64,000 nt of DNA from Zoogloea sp044344315 (lineage in GTDB: Bacteria > Pseudomonadota > Gammaproteobacteria > Burkholderiales > Rhodocyclaceae), in the NCBI RefSeq assembly GCF_044344315.1, contig NZ_JBIJDC010000008.1:1-64000 (forward strand). Direction: 5' to 3'. Shown here in pieces: positions 1 through 7,081 of this stretch. The notes beneath the pieces are model-generated. The model saw only the letters and a list, made by a program, of their open reading frames with translations, searched no databases and was not told the origin of the DNA. A program made the position numbers and the translations under genes. Position 1 is the stretch's first letter; every line of letters begins with the position of its first letter.

Positions 1-50
1 GACTCCGGCCAGAATCCTAGCTCAACGGCGGGGAGAGGGTTTCGCGACAC

Positions 51-130
51 CCTCTTCAGTCGCCCGCGGACTTCGACTAAGGGCATGCCGGTGATCGACG
101 TGGGGTGGGCGACTGAAGTCGCCCCTACAG
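51..130. repeat. Dispersed palindromic repeat, copy A (degenerate left arm)
   Basis: The right arm GGGCGACTGAAGTCGCCCC is intact at 107-125; the left arm is reduced to TTCAGTCGCCC. Between them lies the shared spacer with the GGGCATGCCGGTGATCGACG core. The same unit recurs at 223, 12830, 21924, 30235 and 63649. All copies are intergenic. This copy lies about 93 bp from copy B and faces the same way. Confidence 0.8.
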
Positions 131-222
131 GGCCTTCCCGCACGCCCGGCGCATCCCGGCGGTTCAAGCATCGGCCCGGTGACTGGCCGGTGGTGGCTCT
201 TTCTCCGGGGATCGAGCCGATG

Positions 223-364
223 TGTAGGGGCGACTTCAGTCGCCCGCGGGCTTCGATTAAGGGCATGCCGGTGATCGACGCGGGGTGGGCGACTGAAGTC
301 GCCACCACAGTTCCTCCAGCAGCCGTCAGGGTCTCCCGGAAGCCGCTTCAGGTGATCCGGCCAG
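223..364. repeat. Dispersed palindromic repeat, copy B with flank
   Basis: Core 223-309: arm TGTAGGGGCGACTTCAGTCG, about 45 bp of spacer containing GGGCATGCC, then the complementary arm. The following 55 bp (to 364, ending GTGATCCGGCCAG) match the flank of copies D and F with a short internal deletion, so the repeated unit is longer than the palindrome alone. In this copy the flank lies on the opposite side relative to the spacer orientation, which suggests the core can flip between its own arms. Confidence 0.85.
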
Positions 365-399
365 CCTTTCTCGCCTCAGCAACGCCCCTGCTGAAGCCG

Positions 400-729
400 T
401 CAGTGGGGCTGCGACTGGGAGAAGACCTGGATGATCACCACCCCGGCGACAATCAGCCCCATGCCGATGAGGGCCGCGGCGTCGAGCTTCTGACCGTAGA
501 CGAAGTAGGCCGCCACGCTGATCAGCACGATGCCGGCGCCGGACCAGATGGCGTAGGCGATGCCGATGGACAGGTGACGCAGGGCCAGGGACAGGAAGAA
601 GAAAGCCGCGCCATAGCCCACCACCACCAGCAGGCTGGGCACGAGGCGGGTGAAGCCGTCGGCGGCCTTCAGGGCCGAGGTGGCGAAGATCTCGAAAACG
701 ATGGCCAGGGCCAGGTAGAGGTAGTGCAT
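400..729 (-). CDS. Small multidrug resistance (SMR) efflux protein, EmrE-like
   Basis: 109 residues, the usual SMR length, with four hydrophobic segments. Glu13 sits in helix 1 at the position of the proton/drug-binding Glu14 of EmrE, and the GIAYAIWSGAGIVLIS motif of helix 3 with Trp62 (EmrE Trp63) is present. SMR proteins are dual-topology inner-membrane dimers that exchange cationic drugs or metabolites for protons. The GIAYAIWSG signature favours the Qac/EmrE branch over the guanidinium exporters (Gdx/SugE), but substrate cannot be read from sequence. It is a single gene; the next leftward gene upstream stops 103 bp away. The repeats A and B lie downstream of its stop. Confidence 0.93.
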   Translation of the reverse strand: MHYLYLALAIVFEIFATSALKAADGFTRLVPSLLVVVGYGAAFFFLSLALRHLSIGIAYAIWSGAGIVLISVAAYFVYGQKLDAAALIGMGLIVAGVVIIQVFSQSQPH

Positions 730-832
730 GGCGACGGCACGGAGTCGGGATGGGGCGAGCTTAACGCCTGAAAGGGGCGGATGGCTCTCCTCCCGAGGGA
801 GTACTCCTTGTGGACCAGCCGTCGCGCATGCC

Positions 833-1501
833 CTAGAGGCCGGAAATGTACTCCGCCAGCTCGTCTATCTCCGCATCACTCAGCGGCTGTACGAAGCGAT
901 TCATCACACCGTCAGCACTGTTGCTGCGTTCGCCAAGCTTCCAGCTGGCAAGCTGGCCGCGCAGGTAGGTGTGCTGCTGGCCGCCGATCACCGGGTTGAA
1001 GGTGGTGCCGACGACGAGCCCCTTTCCGTCCGGGCCGTGGCAGCTCACGCAGGAGGGCACACCGCGGGCCGGGTCGCCGTTCTCGAAGAGGGCCCTGGCT
1101 TTCGGCAGGTTCCGGGGGGCGTCGCCCTTCATCTTCTTCAGGCTGGCAAAGTAAGCCGCCACGTCCGCCGCATCGGCGTCGTCCAGGCTGGCGGCGATGA
1201 TGTTCATGGTCTGGTGCTTGCGGGCCCCCTTCTTCAGGTCGGCAAGTTGTTTGATAAGGTACTGGGAATACTGGCCGGCCAGCTTGGGTGTGGCCGGGGC
1301 GGTGCTGTTGCCGTCCAGGGCGTGGCACTCCTGGCACAGCTCGGTGACGGCGATCTCGCGGCCCAGCACCGGATCACCCTTGCCGATGCGCAGCTTGACC
1401 GCGTCGGCACTGTCGTCGGCCACGGACACCACCGCAGAGGCGCCGAGGACAAGGGCGGCGAGCACAAAAAAGGGAGCCCTGCTCCCCGGGATTCGAAACA
1501 T
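833..1501 (-). CDS. Di-heme cytochrome c, c4-like
   Basis: 222 residues from the ATG at 1501. An N-terminal hydrophobic segment (about residues 10-28) is a Sec signal peptide. Two haem-attachment motifs, CQECH (56-60) and CVSCH (151-155), each begin a class I cytochrome lobe. Likely axial methionines are Met99 and Met200, both followed by the usual helix with a DAD or LSDAEIDELAEYIS pattern. Two-lobed proteins of this length are cytochrome c4-like periplasmic electron carriers. The longer upstream frame would run into the peroxiredoxin gene and has no signal peptide, so it was rejected. It is the last gene of the leftward run that begins at 6436 and so may be the electron outlet of that system (inference). 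Confidence 0.9.
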   Translation of the reverse strand: MFRIPGSRAPFFVLAALVLGASAVVSVADDSADAVKLRIGKGDPVLGREIAVTELCQECHALDGNSTAPATPKLAGQYSQYLIKQLADLKKGARKHQTMNIIAASLDDADAADVAAYFASLKKMKGDAPRNLPKARALFENGDPARGVPSCVSCHGPDGKGLVVGTTFNPVIGGQQHTYLRGQLASWKLGERSNSADGVMNRFVQPLSDAEIDELAEYISGL

Positions 1502-1559
1502 GAAAGGCACTCGGAAGGGCCACCGGGGATGCTCGGCGAGGCGCCCCGGTGGTATCGAC

Positions 1560-2159
1560 TTATCGGGCGGAACGGCCGGCGGCGAGCCGCTGCACCGTTT
1601 CGAGGGCCTTTTCGACGTTGGCAACCGGCGCCACGCCGCCGATGGTGGCGGCCACCTTGCCGTCGGGGGTGAGCACATAGGTAACGCGCTCCACCGAGGC
1701 GTGGTCGATGTCCGCGCCGCGGGTGTCCTTGCGGCCGGCGGCCCGCTCGCGCACGGTCAGGTCATAGGCCCGGGCAATGCGGCCGTCGGCATCGGAAGCC
1801 ACGGCGAGCTTGCCAGCGCAGTAATCCGGGTCGGCAGAAAACTCGTTGAGCCGGGCGATGCTGTCCAGGGACACGCCGATGACGCTGGCGCCTGCGGCGG
1901 CAAACTTGTCGTGCTGTTCGGCAAAGGTGTGGGCCTGAAGATTGCAGCCATTGGTGTAGGCGGAAGGATAGAAATACACCACCACCGGGCCCTTCCTGAG
2001 GGCTGTCTTCAGGGAGTAGTTGAATGCCTTGCCGGCCAGGGAGGCGCGGGCTTCAAAGTCGGGGGCCGCGGCGCCTTCCGTCAGGGCTGCGCCAGCCGGC
2101 AGCGTGAGAGTGGCGAGCAGCGCGCCAATAAGGGCGAAGCCCGGGAGAGATGTCTTCAT
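1560..2159 (-). CDS. Exported peroxiredoxin (AhpC/TSA, BCP-like)
   Basis: 199 residues with a signal peptide (residues 1-24). The thioredoxin fold carries VVVYFYPSAYTNGCNLQAHT, which matches the BCP/PrxQ active site with peroxidatic Cys72; Cys114 is the only other cysteine in the mature part and could resolve the disulfide. The C-terminal THR-like strand and YVLTPDGKV are typical of the family. Most BCP proteins are cytosolic, so an exported one between two cytochrome genes is notable. It would reduce peroxides in the periplasm, with the cytochromes or the DsbD-like protein at 9980 as possible electron donors (inference). Spacing to the next gene upstream is 15 bp, consistent with one transcript. 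Confidence 0.88.
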   Translation of the reverse strand: MKTSLPGFALIGALLATLTLPAGAALTEGAAAPDFEARASLAGKAFNYSLKTALRKGPVVVYFYPSAYTNGCNLQAHTFAEQHDKFAAAGASVIGVSLDSIARLNEFSADPDYCAGKLAVASDADGRIARAYDLTVRERAAGRKDTRGADIDHASVERVTYVLTPDGKVAATIGGVAPVANVEKALETVQRLAAGRSAR

Positions 2160-2174
2160 CGGGGTCGGTATCCG

Positions 2175-2555
2175 TCAGGATTTCTTATAGAAGTTATGGC
2201 AGCTCTTGCAGGTTCTGGACAGGTCGGTGGCCAGATTGGTGGCGTGGTCAAAATCACCACCGTTCACGGACTTGAGAATATCGGCAACCAGCTCCCGGCT
2301 TTTCCTGGACAGCTTCACGGCGTCGTCGGCGTCACCCTTGCTCACGTAAAAGTGCTCGATCTCGGCGAACATGCCGCCAAGTTCGGTTGCATCGGAGAGG
2401 CTGCCCTTCTTGTCCTTCAGGGCGATATTGGAGGCCATGCTCTTGTTGACGTCTTCGACGGCCTGCATCAGGTCGGAGTCGAGTTCCGCCACTGCGGCCC
2501 AAACGCTGCCTGCGAAGAGGATGAGGATTCCGGCTATCAGACTGATCTTGCGCAT
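2175..2555 (-). CDS. Mono-haem cytochrome, cytochrome c'-like
   Basis: 126 residues: signal peptide (1-21, cut after SVWA), then an all-helical domain whose only haem motif CKSCH (116-120) lies at the extreme C terminus. A C-terminal CxxCH followed by an aromatic and lysines is the layout of the four-helix cytochrome c'/c556 fold, although overall similarity to classic c' is not strong by eye. Such proteins bind haem with an open or Met-ligated distal site and act in the periplasm as carriers or small-gas binders. It lies 95 bp downstream of the DUF1501 gene, with a strong hairpin in the gap. Confidence 0.8.
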   Translation of the reverse strand: MRKISLIAGILILFAGSVWAAVAELDSDLMQAVEDVNKSMASNIALKDKKGSLSDATELGGMFAEIEHFYVSKGDADDAVKLSRKSRELVADILKSVNGGDFDHATNLATDLSRTCKSCHNFYKKS

Positions 2556-2615
2556 TGCTGTTCAACCTGCCGGGCCGGTGCTCCGACCGGCCGCGTGAGA
2601 GAGAATGAGAGTGAC

Positions 2616-2641
2616 GGGGCCGCCCGTCGCCGGGCGGCCCC
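2616..2641 (-). terminator. Intercistronic hairpin (attenuator or processing stem)
   Basis: GGGGCCGCCCG (2616-2626) and CGGGCGGCCCC (2631-2641) form an 11-bp perfect stem with a 4-nt loop in the gap after the DUF1501 stop. On the minus strand no T-run follows, so it is not a standard intrinsic terminator. It may protect the upstream mRNA end or reduce expression of the cytochrome/peroxiredoxin genes downstream. Confidence 0.5.
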
Positions 2642-2650
2642 ACGTGGGCA

Positions 2651-4102
2651 TCAGGCGATGAGTTCCTTAACCACCTTGCCGTACACCACCGTCGGGCGCT
2701 CGGAGCGGCCGGCATTGAGGTAGGTGACCTTGAGGTGATCCAGGCCCAGCAGGGCCAGCACGGTGGCGTGGAGGTCATAGGTATCCACGGCCTTCTCCTT
2801 GTCGGCTACCTGCAGGCCGATGGCGTCGGTCTCGCCGTAGGTCAGGCCGGCCTTCACGCCGCCGCCGGCCATCCACTGGGTGTAGCCCCAGGGGTTGTGG
2901 TCACGGCCATCGCCCGACTCGCCGAAGGAGGTGCGGCCGAACTCGGAGGTCCACACCACCAGGGTGGACTCCAGCAAGCCGCGGGACTTCAGGTCGGCGA
3001 GCAGGCCCGCAACAGGCTTGTCCACCATCCTGGCCATGGCGCCGTGGTTCTTCTCGAGGTCGCTATGGCCGTCCCAGTTGCGGACTTCCTCGTTGGCCGG
3101 GCCGGACACCACCTGCACGAAGCGCACACCGCGCTCCACCAGGCGACGGGCACGCAGCAGAACGGTGCCGTAGTCGTTGGTGTCCTTGTCACCAATTCCG
3201 TACAGGGCGCGGGTGGCGGCGGTTTCCTTGTTCACGTCCACCGCCTCCGGGGCCGTGCTCTGCATGCGGTAGGCCAGCTCATAGGCCTCAATGCGCGCCT
3301 TCAGTTCGGAGTCGCCCTTGTAGCGTGTGGCGTGGTGCTGATTGAGCTGCTTGAGCAGATCAAGCTCCGAACGCTGGGCCGCGGCAGCAATCAGCTCCGG
3401 GCGACTCAGGTTGTGGATCGGTTGGTCGCCCGGCAGGAAGGCCGTGCCCTGATACACCGCCGGCAGGAAGCCGGAGCTCCAGTTCACCGAACCGCCCTGG
3501 GGTTCATTCTTGCCGTTGTAGAGCACCACGTAAGACGGCAGGTCGCGGTTGGCCGAGCCCAGGGCGTACTGCACCCACGCCCCGAGGGACGGACGCCCCG
3601 GCACCAGATCCCCGGTGTTCAGCTTGAGGATGGAGATGTTGTGGGTAGCGCCCACCGTCACGCTGGACTTGATGAAGGCGATGTCGTCGGCACGCTGGGC
3701 CAGGTTGGGGAGCAGGTCGGAGAACCACGCCCCGCTCTGCCCATGCTGCTTCCATTCCCGCTTGGAGATGAAGAGCTTGTTGGAGTCGCCGCCCCGGGTG
3801 GCAAGCTGAATGCCCTGAGTGAAGGAGTCCGGCGTCGGGGTGCCAGCCAAGCGGATCAGCTCCGGTTTGTAGTCGAAGAGATCCAGGTGGCTGGGGGCCC
3901 CGTCCATGTGCAGCCAGATCACCGACTTGGCCTTGCCCGGAAAATGCGGCTTCTTGGGGGCCAGCGGATCGTCGATGCCGGCGGCCAGGTCGGCCGCGTT
4001 GGCGTAGGAGAGCAGGCCGCCGCCGGGCAGCGCCAGGGACGAGACGCCGAGGGCGCCAAGGCCCAGACCGGCCTTATGCAGGAATTCGCGACGTGATTTC
4101 AT
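2651..4102 (-). CDS. DUF1501 protein, Tat-exported (sulfatase/phosphatase-like fold)
   Basis: 483 residues from the ATG at 4102, chosen because GGAAGGA precedes it and the twin-arginine motif SRREFL starts at residue 3. DUF1501 is a family of unknown biochemistry related to the alkaline phosphatase/sulfatase superfamily. Expected motifs are present: VIWLHMDGAPSHLDLFDYKP near residue 65, VVWTSEFGRT, and GRDHNPWGYTQWMAGGGVK near the end, which carry the presumed metal ligands Asp and His. The gene begins 27 bp after the DUF1549/DUF1553 gene. Such adjacent pairs are best known from Planctomycetes, Verrucomicrobia and Acidobacteria, and are unusual in a proteobacterial setting. Tat export implies that it folds, perhaps with its metals, in the cytoplasm. 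Confidence 0.9.
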   Translation of the reverse strand: MKSRREFLHKAGLGLGALGVSSLALPGGGLLSYANAADLAAGIDDPLAPKKPHFPGKAKSVIWLHMDGAPSHLDLFDYKPELIRLAGTPTPDSFTQGIQLATRGGDSNKLFISKREWKQHGQSGAWFSDLLPNLAQRADDIAFIKSSVTVGATHNISILKLNTGDLVPGRPSLGAWVQYALGSANRDLPSYVVLYNGKNEPQGGSVNWSSGFLPAVYQGTAFLPGDQPIHNLSRPELIAAAAQRSELDLLKQLNQHHATRYKGDSELKARIEAYELAYRMQSTAPEAVDVNKETAATRALYGIGDKDTNDYGTVLLRARRLVERGVRFVQVVSGPANEEVRNWDGHSDLEKNHGAMARMVDKPVAGLLADLKSRGLLESTLVVWTSEFGRTSFGESGDGRDHNPWGYTQWMAGGGVKAGLTYGETDAIGLQVADKEKAVDTYDLHATVLALLGLDHLKVTYLNAGRSERPTVVYGKVVKELIA

Positions 4103-4129
4103 GATTCTGTGTCCTTCCGGATTCAATGA

Positions 4130-6436
4130 TTAATAGCGATACACGAATTCGTTGGAATTCAGGATCGTGTGGGTCAGGTCGACAAAGGCGGCGAGGCGGA
4201 CCGGCTCGGCATTGCGGGCCTGGCTGGTGTTGAGGCCCACGGGCACCGCCATCGAGACCCGGCCACTGGCAATCGCCTGCTCCCGGAAGAGGCCTTCCTG
4301 GCGGTCGAGGAAGGACACCAGGGTGTTCTTCTCGAACTTGTCCGGATTGCGCGAATAGACAATCTGGAAGAGGCGCTCGATCTGCTTCACCGGATCGGGA
4401 CCGGCCTCACGCACCACCCGACCGGCAAGCGCCTGGGACGACTTGAAGACCTGCTCGTTGTTGATCAGGGCCAGCGCCTGCAGCGGAGACGTGGTGATGG
4501 AGCGCTTGCTGTGCACCTTCTGGGGCGAAGCCATGTCGAAGGTCTCGAGCATCGGGTAGGGCACACTGCGACGATTGAAGATGTAGATACTGCGGCGGTT
4601 GTACTCGCTGGGATCCTTATCCACCGTCCAGAAGCGGCCGGGGGCCTTCAGGGTGGAGGGCACCGGCGGGAAAACGGCCGGGCCACCCACCTTGTCCACC
4701 AGTTCACCGGAAGCGGCCAGCAGGGAATCGCGGATCTGCTCGGCATCCAGGCGTTGGCGCGGGAAGACGGCCAGCAGCTTGTTGTCCGGATCGATCTTGG
4801 CGACATCCTCGCGGGGGGCAGAGGACTGACGATAGGTGCTGGACAGCAGGATTTCGCGTTGCAGCTTCTTGGTGCTCCAGCCTTCCTTGACGAACTTGTC
4901 AGCCAGATAGTCGAGGAGCTCCGGATGGGTCGGCTTGGTGCCGGCGCGGCCGAAGTCGCTGACCGTTTCAATCACACCCCGGCCGAAGTACTGACCCCAC
5001 ACCCGGTTCACGAAGACACGTGCGGTGAGCGGGTTGTTCGGGCTCGACAGCCAGCCGGCCAGCGCGGCACGTCGACCGGTGGAGTTCTCCAGCGGGGTGA
5101 TCTGGATCTTCTCGTTGGTCGGGTTGAAGAGCGCGGGGACGCCAGGCTGCACCTCCTCCAGCGGCCGGTCCCAGTCGCCCACGAAAAGAAGGTGCGTCTG
5201 AGCCGGATCCTTACCCAGATCCACAACACCGGAGATACGTTCCGATCCCTTGCTGGGGCGCAGATCGTCGTACTTGCGCAGCTCTTCCGTCAGCTTGGCC
5301 AACTGCTCCTTGATGCCCTTGGCGCTTTCCTCGTAATTGAGATAGGACGAAGTGACCGCCTGATCGTTGTAATTGGTGGTCAGATAACGGTTGATGACCC
5401 AACGCTCCTTCGGCGTCGCGGTTTCAAGCTTGTCGCGCTTGGCCAGGGCCTCGCGGGTTTCCGGCGTGAAACGACCGATGTGGTATTCCTCGCCCACCTT
5501 GCGGATCGGCGCCAGCAGCGCCTTGATCCGGTCACGCACGTCCTTGGTGGCGGCCTGGTACTTGGCCTGGGCTTCCGAGTACTTCAGGTCGGCCTCCCCC
5601 TTTTCCTTCAAGGGCAAGGTGTCGTTGGCGGAGGCATTGGCGAAGAAAGCCTGCAGCTGGAAGTACTCCTTCTGGGAGACCTTGTCGATCTTGTGGTTGT
5701 GGCAGCGGGCGCACTCCACCGAAGACCCGAGGAACACCGTGCCCACCGTATCGACCATGTCGGTGGTGTTCTGGTACTTCTTCTGCACGATGTTGCGGGA
5801 GTTGCTGTCGTCTGCGTAGGCGCGCAGGAAGCCGGTGGCCACCAGCGCATCCTGCTTGCCCGGCCACAGTTCGTCGCCGGCAATCTGCTCCTTCACGAAC
5901 AGGTCGTAGGGCTTGTCCTGATTGAAGGAGTTGATCACGTAGTCCCGATAGCGCCACATGTTGGCGCGGGTCTCGTCATTGGTGAAGCCGGCGCTGTCGG
6001 AGTAGCGGGCCAGATCCAGCCAGCGACGGGCCTGGCGCTCGCCGTAGCGGGTCGAGGCCAGCAGACGGTCCACCAGCTTCTCGTAGGCATCGGGGGAGCG
6101 GTCTTCGACAAAGGCCTTGACCTCTTCCGGAGTGGGAATCAGGCCCCATACGTCGAGGGTCGCCCGCCGGATGAAGGTTTCCCGGTCCACGTCGGCCGAG
6201 GGCTTGATGTTCTTGCCTTCAAGCTGGGCCAGCACAAAGGCATCCACCGGCTTGCGCACCCATTTGGCCTGCTTCACAGCCGGCAGCGCCGGCGCCTGAA
6301 CCACCTTGTAGGGCGACCACTGGGACGCGCGGGCAGCACGGGATGAGGCAGCGGGGGCCTCCACCTTATCTTCCGCGCCGGCGGGCAGCGTGGCTGAAAA
6401 GCACGACACGACGGCGAGATACACGAGTTTCTTCAT
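4130..6436 (-). CDS. DUF1549/DUF1553 protein with CxxCH motif (planctomycete type)
   Basis: 768 residues with a Sec signal peptide (1-21). The N-terminal DUF1549 domain (about 60-270) has RRWLDLARYSDSAGFTNDE and the motif CARCHNHKIDKVSQKEYF at 242 onward. The C-terminal DUF1553 domain (about 455-750) has LTARVFVNRVWGQYFGRGVI and a TYRQSS segment. The CxxCH at 242-246 is conserved in the family; whether it carries haem is not known to me. An about 110-residue helical, charged insert lies between the domains. Planctomycete relatives often have an extra N-terminal cytochrome domain (PSCyt1), which is absent here. First gene of the leftward run, behind a sigma-54 promoter match at 6532. It presumably acts with the DUF1501 partner in the periplasm; function unknown. 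Confidence 0.9.
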   Translation of the reverse strand: MKKLVYLAVVSCFSATLPAGAEDKVEAPAASSRAARASQWSPYKVVQAPALPAVKQAKWVRKPVDAFVLAQLEGKNIKPSADVDRETFIRRATLDVWGLIPTPEEVKAFVEDRSPDAYEKLVDRLLASTRYGERQARRWLDLARYSDSAGFTNDETRANMWRYRDYVINSFNQDKPYDLFVKEQIAGDELWPGKQDALVATGFLRAYADDSNSRNIVQKKYQNTTDMVDTVGTVFLGSSVECARCHNHKIDKVSQKEYFQLQAFFANASANDTLPLKEKGEADLKYSEAQAKYQAATKDVRDRIKALLAPIRKVGEEYHIGRFTPETREALAKRDKLETATPKERWVINRYLTTNYNDQAVTSSYLNYEESAKGIKEQLAKLTEELRKYDDLRPSKGSERISGVVDLGKDPAQTHLLFVGDWDRPLEEVQPGVPALFNPTNEKIQITPLENSTGRRAALAGWLSSPNNPLTARVFVNRVWGQYFGRGVIETVSDFGRAGTKPTHPELLDYLADKFVKEGWSTKKLQREILLSSTYRQSSAPREDVAKIDPDNKLLAVFPRQRLDAEQIRDSLLAASGELVDKVGGPAVFPPVPSTLKAPGRFWTVDKDPSEYNRRSIYIFNRRSVPYPMLETFDMASPQKVHSKRSITTSPLQALALINNEQVFKSSQALAGRVVREAGPDPVKQIERLFQIVYSRNPDKFEKNTLVSFLDRQEGLFREQAIASGRVSMAVPVGLNTSQARNAEPVRLAAFVDLTHTILNSNEFVYRY

Positions 6437-6531
6437 CGATTCACTCCAGATTGCTTCATCGGATTACGCATTGGCTCAGGAAATACATAGCGGGCCTGGC
6501 GTCAGGCAATGGCGGCCCCACACCCTCTATT

Positions 6532-6547
6532 AGCACCAGTCATGCCA
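6532..6547 (-). promoter_or_regulatory. Candidate sigma-54 promoter for the DUF1553/DUF1501 run
   Basis: On the minus strand the sequence reads TGGCATG-ACTG-GTGCT, against the RpoN consensus TGGCACG-N4-TTGCW. The invariant GG (-24) and GC (-12) are kept at the right distance, with two mismatches elsewhere. Transcription would begin near 6521, leaving a leader of about 85 nt before the start at 6436. Confidence 0.55.
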
Positions 6548-6722
6548 CCCCATCGAAACGCAGCAAACGAAGCACCGGCACGAATGAATAATCTCTTTTC
6601 GATCAATTCCCTATGAAAACAATCCGGCATTCGAAATGAAATAGCCCTGCCCGCTGCCTGCATGCCATGGGAGACACGCAGCCGGGCAATGTGCTTCCCC
6701 GGCAACAGCACACGGAACCGGG

Positions 6723-6740
6723 TTGCTTGCTTTTCAGCAG
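6723..6740 (+). repeat. 18-bp direct repeat, copy 1 (possible enhancer site)
   Basis: TTGCTTGCTTTTCAGCAG. Fourteen of 18 positions match the second copy at 6822; only the central TTTT/AAAA differs. It lies about 190 bp upstream of the leftward -12 element, within the range at which sigma-54 activators bind. Confidence 0.45.
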
Positions 6741-6821
6741 CAATAAGACCAACCCTGAAAAGCAGCACAGACAGGGAAAAGACCAGAAGCGCAAAACCCT
6801 CCGTAAGAAAAGACCGGGCAA

Positions 6822-6839
6822 TTGCTTGCAAAACAGCAG
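6822..6839 (+). repeat. 18-bp direct repeat, copy 2 (possible enhancer site)
   Basis: TTGCTTGCAAAACAGCAG, 99 bp after copy 1 and about 200 bp upstream of the rightward -12 element. The pair is placed almost symmetrically between the two sigma-54 promoter matches. Confidence 0.45.
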
Positions 6840-7022
6840 ACCTGCCACCCGGAATGCTGCAACGCCAACACTCAGACAATCCTGATTAGCTTCGCAGGAA
6901 TACAGATAAGCAAACGGGGCATGCCCGAGTGCATCGCAAGCCCTTGAATAGAAAGCTCAGAAAGGCATTTTCAGCAACAAAGACCCGGGATGGGGCAATA
7001 GGAAAATCCGAAACGAGATTGA

Positions 7023-7037
7023 TGGCACGGCTATTGC
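7023..7037 (+). promoter_or_regulatory. Sigma-54 promoter of the TonB receptor gene
   Basis: TGGCACGGCTATTGC matches the RpoN consensus TGGCACG-N4-TTGC at every fixed position. The start site should fall near 7048, about 34 nt before the ATG at 7082, with the ribosome site GGAG at 7070-7073 between them. RpoN promoters need an ATP-driven activator; none is encoded in this window. Confidence 0.75.
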
Positions 7038-7081
7038 CAATAGGTTCCGACTATTTCGTTTCATTTCATGGAGATTTTCCG

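Larger units (their letters stand above)
6437..7081. other. 645-bp divergent control region
   Basis: No convincing gene lies here. It is visibly richer in A+T than its surroundings. It holds a sigma-54 type promoter facing each way (6532-6547 minus, 7023-7037 plus) and two copies of an 18-bp motif (6723-6740 and 6822-6839). Frames on either strand (for example 6502-6879 minus) lack a ribosome site and resemble no family I know. Confidence 0.65.

Noticed and set aside
85..771. Long frames across the repeats reading RGDFSRP...GMPVIDA...ATEVAPT
   Set aside because: The same peptide recurs wherever the palindromic repeat is read in frame (also at 12863, 21937, 30198-30381 and 63556). It is a translation of the repeat, not a gene.
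728..6346. Many long plus-strand frames opposite the cytochrome, DUF1501 and DUF1553 genes
   Set aside because: They mirror GC-rich genes on the other strand, have no ribosome sites, and show no family features. The same applies to antisense frames throughout the window.
6502..6879. 125-residue minus-strand frame in the divergent gap
   Set aside because: No ribosome site, overlaps the promoter elements, and its composition is unlike neighbouring genes.
6860..7081. Cobalamin or other riboswitch before the TonB receptor
   Set aside because: No B12-box-like segment; the leader predicted from the sigma-54 promoter is only about 34 nt, too short for one.
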